DNA of 64,000 nucleotides from contig NZ_SEBS01000007.1 of NCBI RefSeq assembly GCF_004211145.1, forward strand, positions 1 to 64,000, in the 5' to 3' direction. Each line of letters begins with the position of its first letter. The stretch's first letter is position 1. Below the pieces are notes generated by a model that was not told where the DNA came from, searched no databases, and saw nothing but the letters and a program-made list of their open reading frames with translations. A program made the translations under genes and the position numbers. Positions 61,716 to 64,000 of this stretch are shown here, in pieces. The DNA comes from Flavobacterium sp. Lineage in GTDB: Bacteria; Bacteroidota; Bacteroidia; Flavobacteriales; Flavobacteriaceae.

Positions 61716-62126
61716 CTATACCAAAGTCGCCTTCGACGAAATCTTCGCGTTGAAGAGCTTTGAGATCGGGCAATTTTTCTCAGCTTTGGTGACGAGTTCC
61801 TGGAATTCATCGTCATCGATTCCCTCGATTTTGGCCGACAGTTCAAGTTCCGAACTCACGATCGTACCGTCCTGCAAATCAATATCGCAGCGCGTCTCAA
61901 TGAATTCAATGCGATGTCCGGCTTCCGTGATGAACGCCGAGAGCTGCATCGTAAAACATCCGGCGTGTGCCGCGGCGACCAATTCTTCAGGATTCGTGCC
62001 GACGCCATCCTCGAATCGTGTCTTGAACGAATATTGCGTATTGTCGAGCGTTTTGCTTTGCGTGGTAAGTTTTCCTGCGCCCTCTTTCAGCGATCCTTGC
62101 CAAACGGCTGTTGCATTTCTTTTCAT
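61716..62126 (-). CDS. OsmC family peroxiredoxin-like protein
   Basis: A 136-residue protein of the OsmC subfamily that reduces organic hydroperoxides. The two active cysteines are C57 (HAGCFTMQLS) and C119 (EKNCPISKLF). N-terminus and GTNPEELVAAAHAGC match OsmC rather than Ohr. Stress role fits the redox genes elsewhere in the window but is not linked by operon. Confidence 0.93.
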   Translation of the reverse strand: MKRNATAVWQGSLKEGAGKLTTQSKTLDNTQYSFKTRFEDGVGTNPEELVAAAHAGCFTMQLSAFITEAGHRIEFIETRCDIDLQDGTIVSSELELSAKIEGIDDDEFQELVTKAEKNCPISKLFNAKISSKATLV

Positions 62127-62164
62127 CGTGTGTGTTTTTAGATTGTATTTAAAGTTACGAGGTT

Positions 62165-62460
62165 AATGGACAATGGACAATTGATAATTGACAATTAATC
62201 GTTAATAATTTTGTTTCGGGTTTAGGGTTTAGGGTTTAGAGTTTAGGGTTAGGGTTTAGGGTTTAGTGTTTAGTGTTAGTGTCGTCAATAATGAAATACC
62301 GAATTTGATTGACGAACAGCCACCGCGAAACATTTTCTTTCCCTCGTTTGAAAAAAGTCCGGTAATCGAAACGGAAACCCAAACTCTAAACTCTAAACCC
62401 GAAACCCTCAAACCTCAAACTCCATATCCAATACTTTGCACATTGCACTATGCACTTTGA
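62165..62460. repeat. Word arrays including telomere-like TTTAGGG, with inverted mates
   Basis: 62165-62200 has GACAATTGATAATTGACAAT words as at 34786. 62215-62278 has about eight copies of GGGTTTAG (TTTAGGG heptamers) with variants. 62376-62425 has the complementary CTAAACTCTAAACCC type, so the arms can pair across ~100 bp. 62436-62460 has TTTGCAC words. No gene is present. Confidence 0.8.
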
Positions 62461-62471
62461 ACGTTTTAAAT

Positions 62472-62479
62472 TACTTTTG
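62472..62479 (+). promoter_or_regulatory. Candidate -7 box for rlmD
   Basis: TACTTTTG four bases before the ATG at 62484; if used, the mRNA would be almost leaderless. Confidence 0.3.
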
Positions 62480-62483
62480 CGCC

Positions 62484-63896
62484 ATGGCAAGAAAAAAAAC
62501 CGACAAACTCATCTTTGAAAACATACAAGTGCTCGACGCGGGCGCGAAAGGCGTATCGGTGGCGAAAGCTCCTGACGGCAAAGTGATTTTTATTCCGAAC
62601 GTCGTTCCGGGCGACGTAATCGATGTGCAGACCTTCAAGAAACGCAAGTCATATTATGAAGGGAAAGCCGTGAAATTCCACGAACTGTCGGAGTTTCGAG
62701 TCGAACCCGTGTGCGAACATTTCGGCAGCTGCGGCGGTTGCAAATGGCAGAATATGGATTATTCGCGCCAATTGCACTACAAACAAAACGAAGTACTCAA
62801 CCATTTGCAGCGCATCGGAAAAGTCGAATTGCCCGAGTTCGAACCGATTTTGGGATCGGCGGAACAATTCTTCTACCGCAACAAAATGGAATTCTCGTTC
62901 TCGAACGCACGTTGGCTTACCGACCACGAGATCGCGTCAACCACCGAGCTCAATGACCGCAACGCACTTGGTTTCCACATCCCGAAAATGTGGGACAAGA
63001 TCCTGGACATCACCAAATGCTGGTTGCAGGAAGATCCGAGCAACGACATCCGAAACGAGATCCGGAATTTCGCGATCGAAAATGATTTGCCGTTCTTCGA
63101 CCCGAGAAACCACGAAGGTCTTTTGCGCACGCTCATGATCCGAACGGCTTCAACGGGCGAAGTCATGGTGTTGGTTCAATTCTTCGACGACAATAAAGCC
63201 CAACGCGAACTGTTGCTCGATTTCGTATCGGCACGTTTCCCGCAGATCACGTCGTTGTTGTACGTCGTCAACCAAAAACAAAACGATACGCTGTATGACC
63301 AGAATGTCGTGGTTTACAAAGGCCGCGACCATATTTTCGAGGAAATGGAAGGTTTGAAGTTTTCGATAAACGCTAAATCTTTTTACCAGACGAATCCCGC
63401 TCAGGCGTACGAACTTTATAAAATTACGCGTGATTTCGCCGGATTGACCGGAAATGAACTCGTCTACGATTTGTACACGGGAACGGGAACGATCGCCCAG
63501 TTCGTGTCGAAAAAAGCGAGAAAAGTCATCGGAGTCGAAAGTGTGCCCGAGGCAATCATCGAAGCCAAGGAAAACGCGAAACGCAACAATATCGACAATT
63601 GCGAGTTCTTCGTAGGCGACATGAAAGCCGTGTTCAACGACGCGTTCATAGCGCAGCACGGACATCCTGACGTCCTGATCACCGATCCGCCGCGCGACGG
63701 CATGCACAAGGATGTCGTGGAGCAGATCTTGAAAATCGCGCCTGAAAAAGTGGTTTACGTGAGTTGCAATTCGGCGACACAGGCTCGCGACCTTGCACTA
63801 ATGGACGCCGCTTACAAAGTCGTCCGAGTTCGCCCCGTGGATATGTTCCCGCAAACGCACCACGTAGAAAATGTCGTACTTTTGGAAAAACGCTGA
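62484..63896 (+). CDS. rlmD: 23S rRNA (uracil-C5)-methyltransferase RlmD
   Basis: A 470-residue RNA methyltransferase. A TRAM domain (about 8-68) is followed by the Fe-S cluster cysteines C77, C83 and C86 (CEHFGSCGGC) and a fourth in KCWLQ. The SAM site is YDLYTGTGTIAQF and the catalytic cysteine lies in YVSCNSATQARDL. This matches the RlmD/RumA family for 23S U1939. I reject the in-frame ATG at 62436 since it lies in repeats. Confidence 0.94.
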   Translation: MARKKTDKLIFENIQVLDAGAKGVSVAKAPDGKVIFIPNVVPGDVIDVQTFKKRKSYYEGKAVKFHELSEFRVEPVCEHFGSCGGCKWQNMDYSRQLHYKQNEVLNHLQRIGKVELPEFEPILGSAEQFFYRNKMEFSFSNARWLTDHEIASTTELNDRNALGFHIPKMWDKILDITKCWLQEDPSNDIRNEIRNFAIENDLPFFDPRNHEGLLRTLMIRTASTGEVMVLVQFFDDNKAQRELLLDFVSARFPQITSLLYVVNQKQNDTLYDQNVVVYKGRDHIFEEMEGLKFSINAKSFYQTNPAQAYELYKITRDFAGLTGNELVYDLYTGTGTIAQFVSKKARKVIGVESVPEAIIEAKENAKRNNIDNCEFFVGDMKAVFNDAFIAQHGHPDVLITDPPRDGMHKDVVEQILKIAPEKVVYVSCNSATQARDLALMDAAYKVVRVRPVDMFPQTHHVENVVLLEKR

Positions 63897-63904
63897 TTTT
63901 ATAC

Positions 63905-64000
63905 ATGAAAAAGATAGTGACCGTTTTCGCCTTGCTTTTGCTGGCGTTTTCCCAAACCAATTGCGAGCGCGACGACATTTGCAGCGGAACTACGCCGACG
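63905..64000 (+). CDS. DUF6452-like lipoprotein, N-terminus, truncated by window edge
   Basis: Only 32 codons are visible: a signal peptide MKKIVTVFALLLLAFSQTNC with lipobox cysteine C20, then ERDDICSGTTPT. The CExDDIC...TPT pattern is that of the DUF6452 lipoprotein that usually follows rlmD in Flavobacteriaceae. It starts 8 bp after the rlmD stop, so the same operon. Confidence 0.7.
   Translation, partial: MKKIVTVFALLLLAFSQTNCERDDICSGTTPT

Noticed and set aside
1..64000. tRNA, rRNA, riboswitch or prophage genes
   Set aside because: I saw no cloverleaf-like clusters, no rRNA sequence, no known riboswitch core and no phage structural or integrase gene.

Overview
The window is a stretch of ordinary chromosome from a member of the Bacteroidota, most likely Flavobacterium or a close relative. 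The evidence is the gene families (DUF4293, DUF4920, DUF4142, CCC-motif protein, LETM1-related protein), two proteins with type IX secretion C-terminal domains, many SPII lipoproteins, an Asn-rich insertion in Rho, and TAnnTTTG promoter -7 boxes instead of TATAAT. About 72 protein genes lie on both strands in short operons. I see no rRNA, tRNA, CRISPR array, prophage or insertion sequence.

Layout. 1-2.7 kb: fatty acid beta-oxidation (thiolase end, acyl-CoA dehydrogenase) split by a tandem repeat. 2.7-9.3 kb: small envelope and stress genes (META lipoprotein, YtxH, 52-aa membrane protein, DUF4142), a CHASE3 histidine kinase with a receiver protein, an AraC-type regulator and a DUF421 protein. 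9.4-18 kb: redox and CO2/anion handling (SDR, FAD oxidoreductase, Cu/Zn SOD lipoprotein, LETM1-related protein, carbonic anhydrase with SulP carrier, Dps beside divergent OxyR). 18-23.6 kb: two small paralogs, a broken mnmD, a haem lipoprotein, DUF4920, ilvE, DUF2130, MazG-like protein. 23.6-29.1 kb: SRPBCC/effector-binding fusion, an ECF sigma / membrane protein / Spy-like trio, a BNR-repeat protein and an octapeptide-repeat protein. 29.2-36.8 kb: Kup, a secreted alpha/beta-hydrolase, RsmB, a secreted endonuclease I, Rho. 37-43.7 kb: DUF4293, a LuxR-type regulator / 95-aa unknown / TPR kinase operon, phosphodiesterase, TruA, ABC exporter. 43.9-50.7 kb: DUF2238, CPBP protease, cupin, lipoamide dehydrogenase, DUF1801, GyrI-like, aldo/keto reductase, DoxX. 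50.8-58.2 kb: GH13 amylase lipoprotein, unknowns, cysteine desulfurase, GH97, lipoprotein. 58.3-64 kb: Smr protein, small membrane proteins, ornithine aminotransferase, lipoprotein, OsmC, RlmD and the start of a DUF6452-like lipoprotein.

The most interesting material is mostly non-coding: two copies of a ~140-nt element with compensatory base changes in conserved stems (46.05 and 52.2 kb); a promoter architecture shared exactly between the DUF4142 gene and an orphan transcription unit that looks like a small RNA (3.87-4.04 kb); a pair of TTGTnACAA sites between divergent genes (45.36 kb); and intergenic regions that each carry their own short word as inverted arrays. Among genes, mnmD has lost its middle by an internal deletion, and an unknown 95-aa protein is embedded in a two-component operon. 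Several genes appear to start at TTG.
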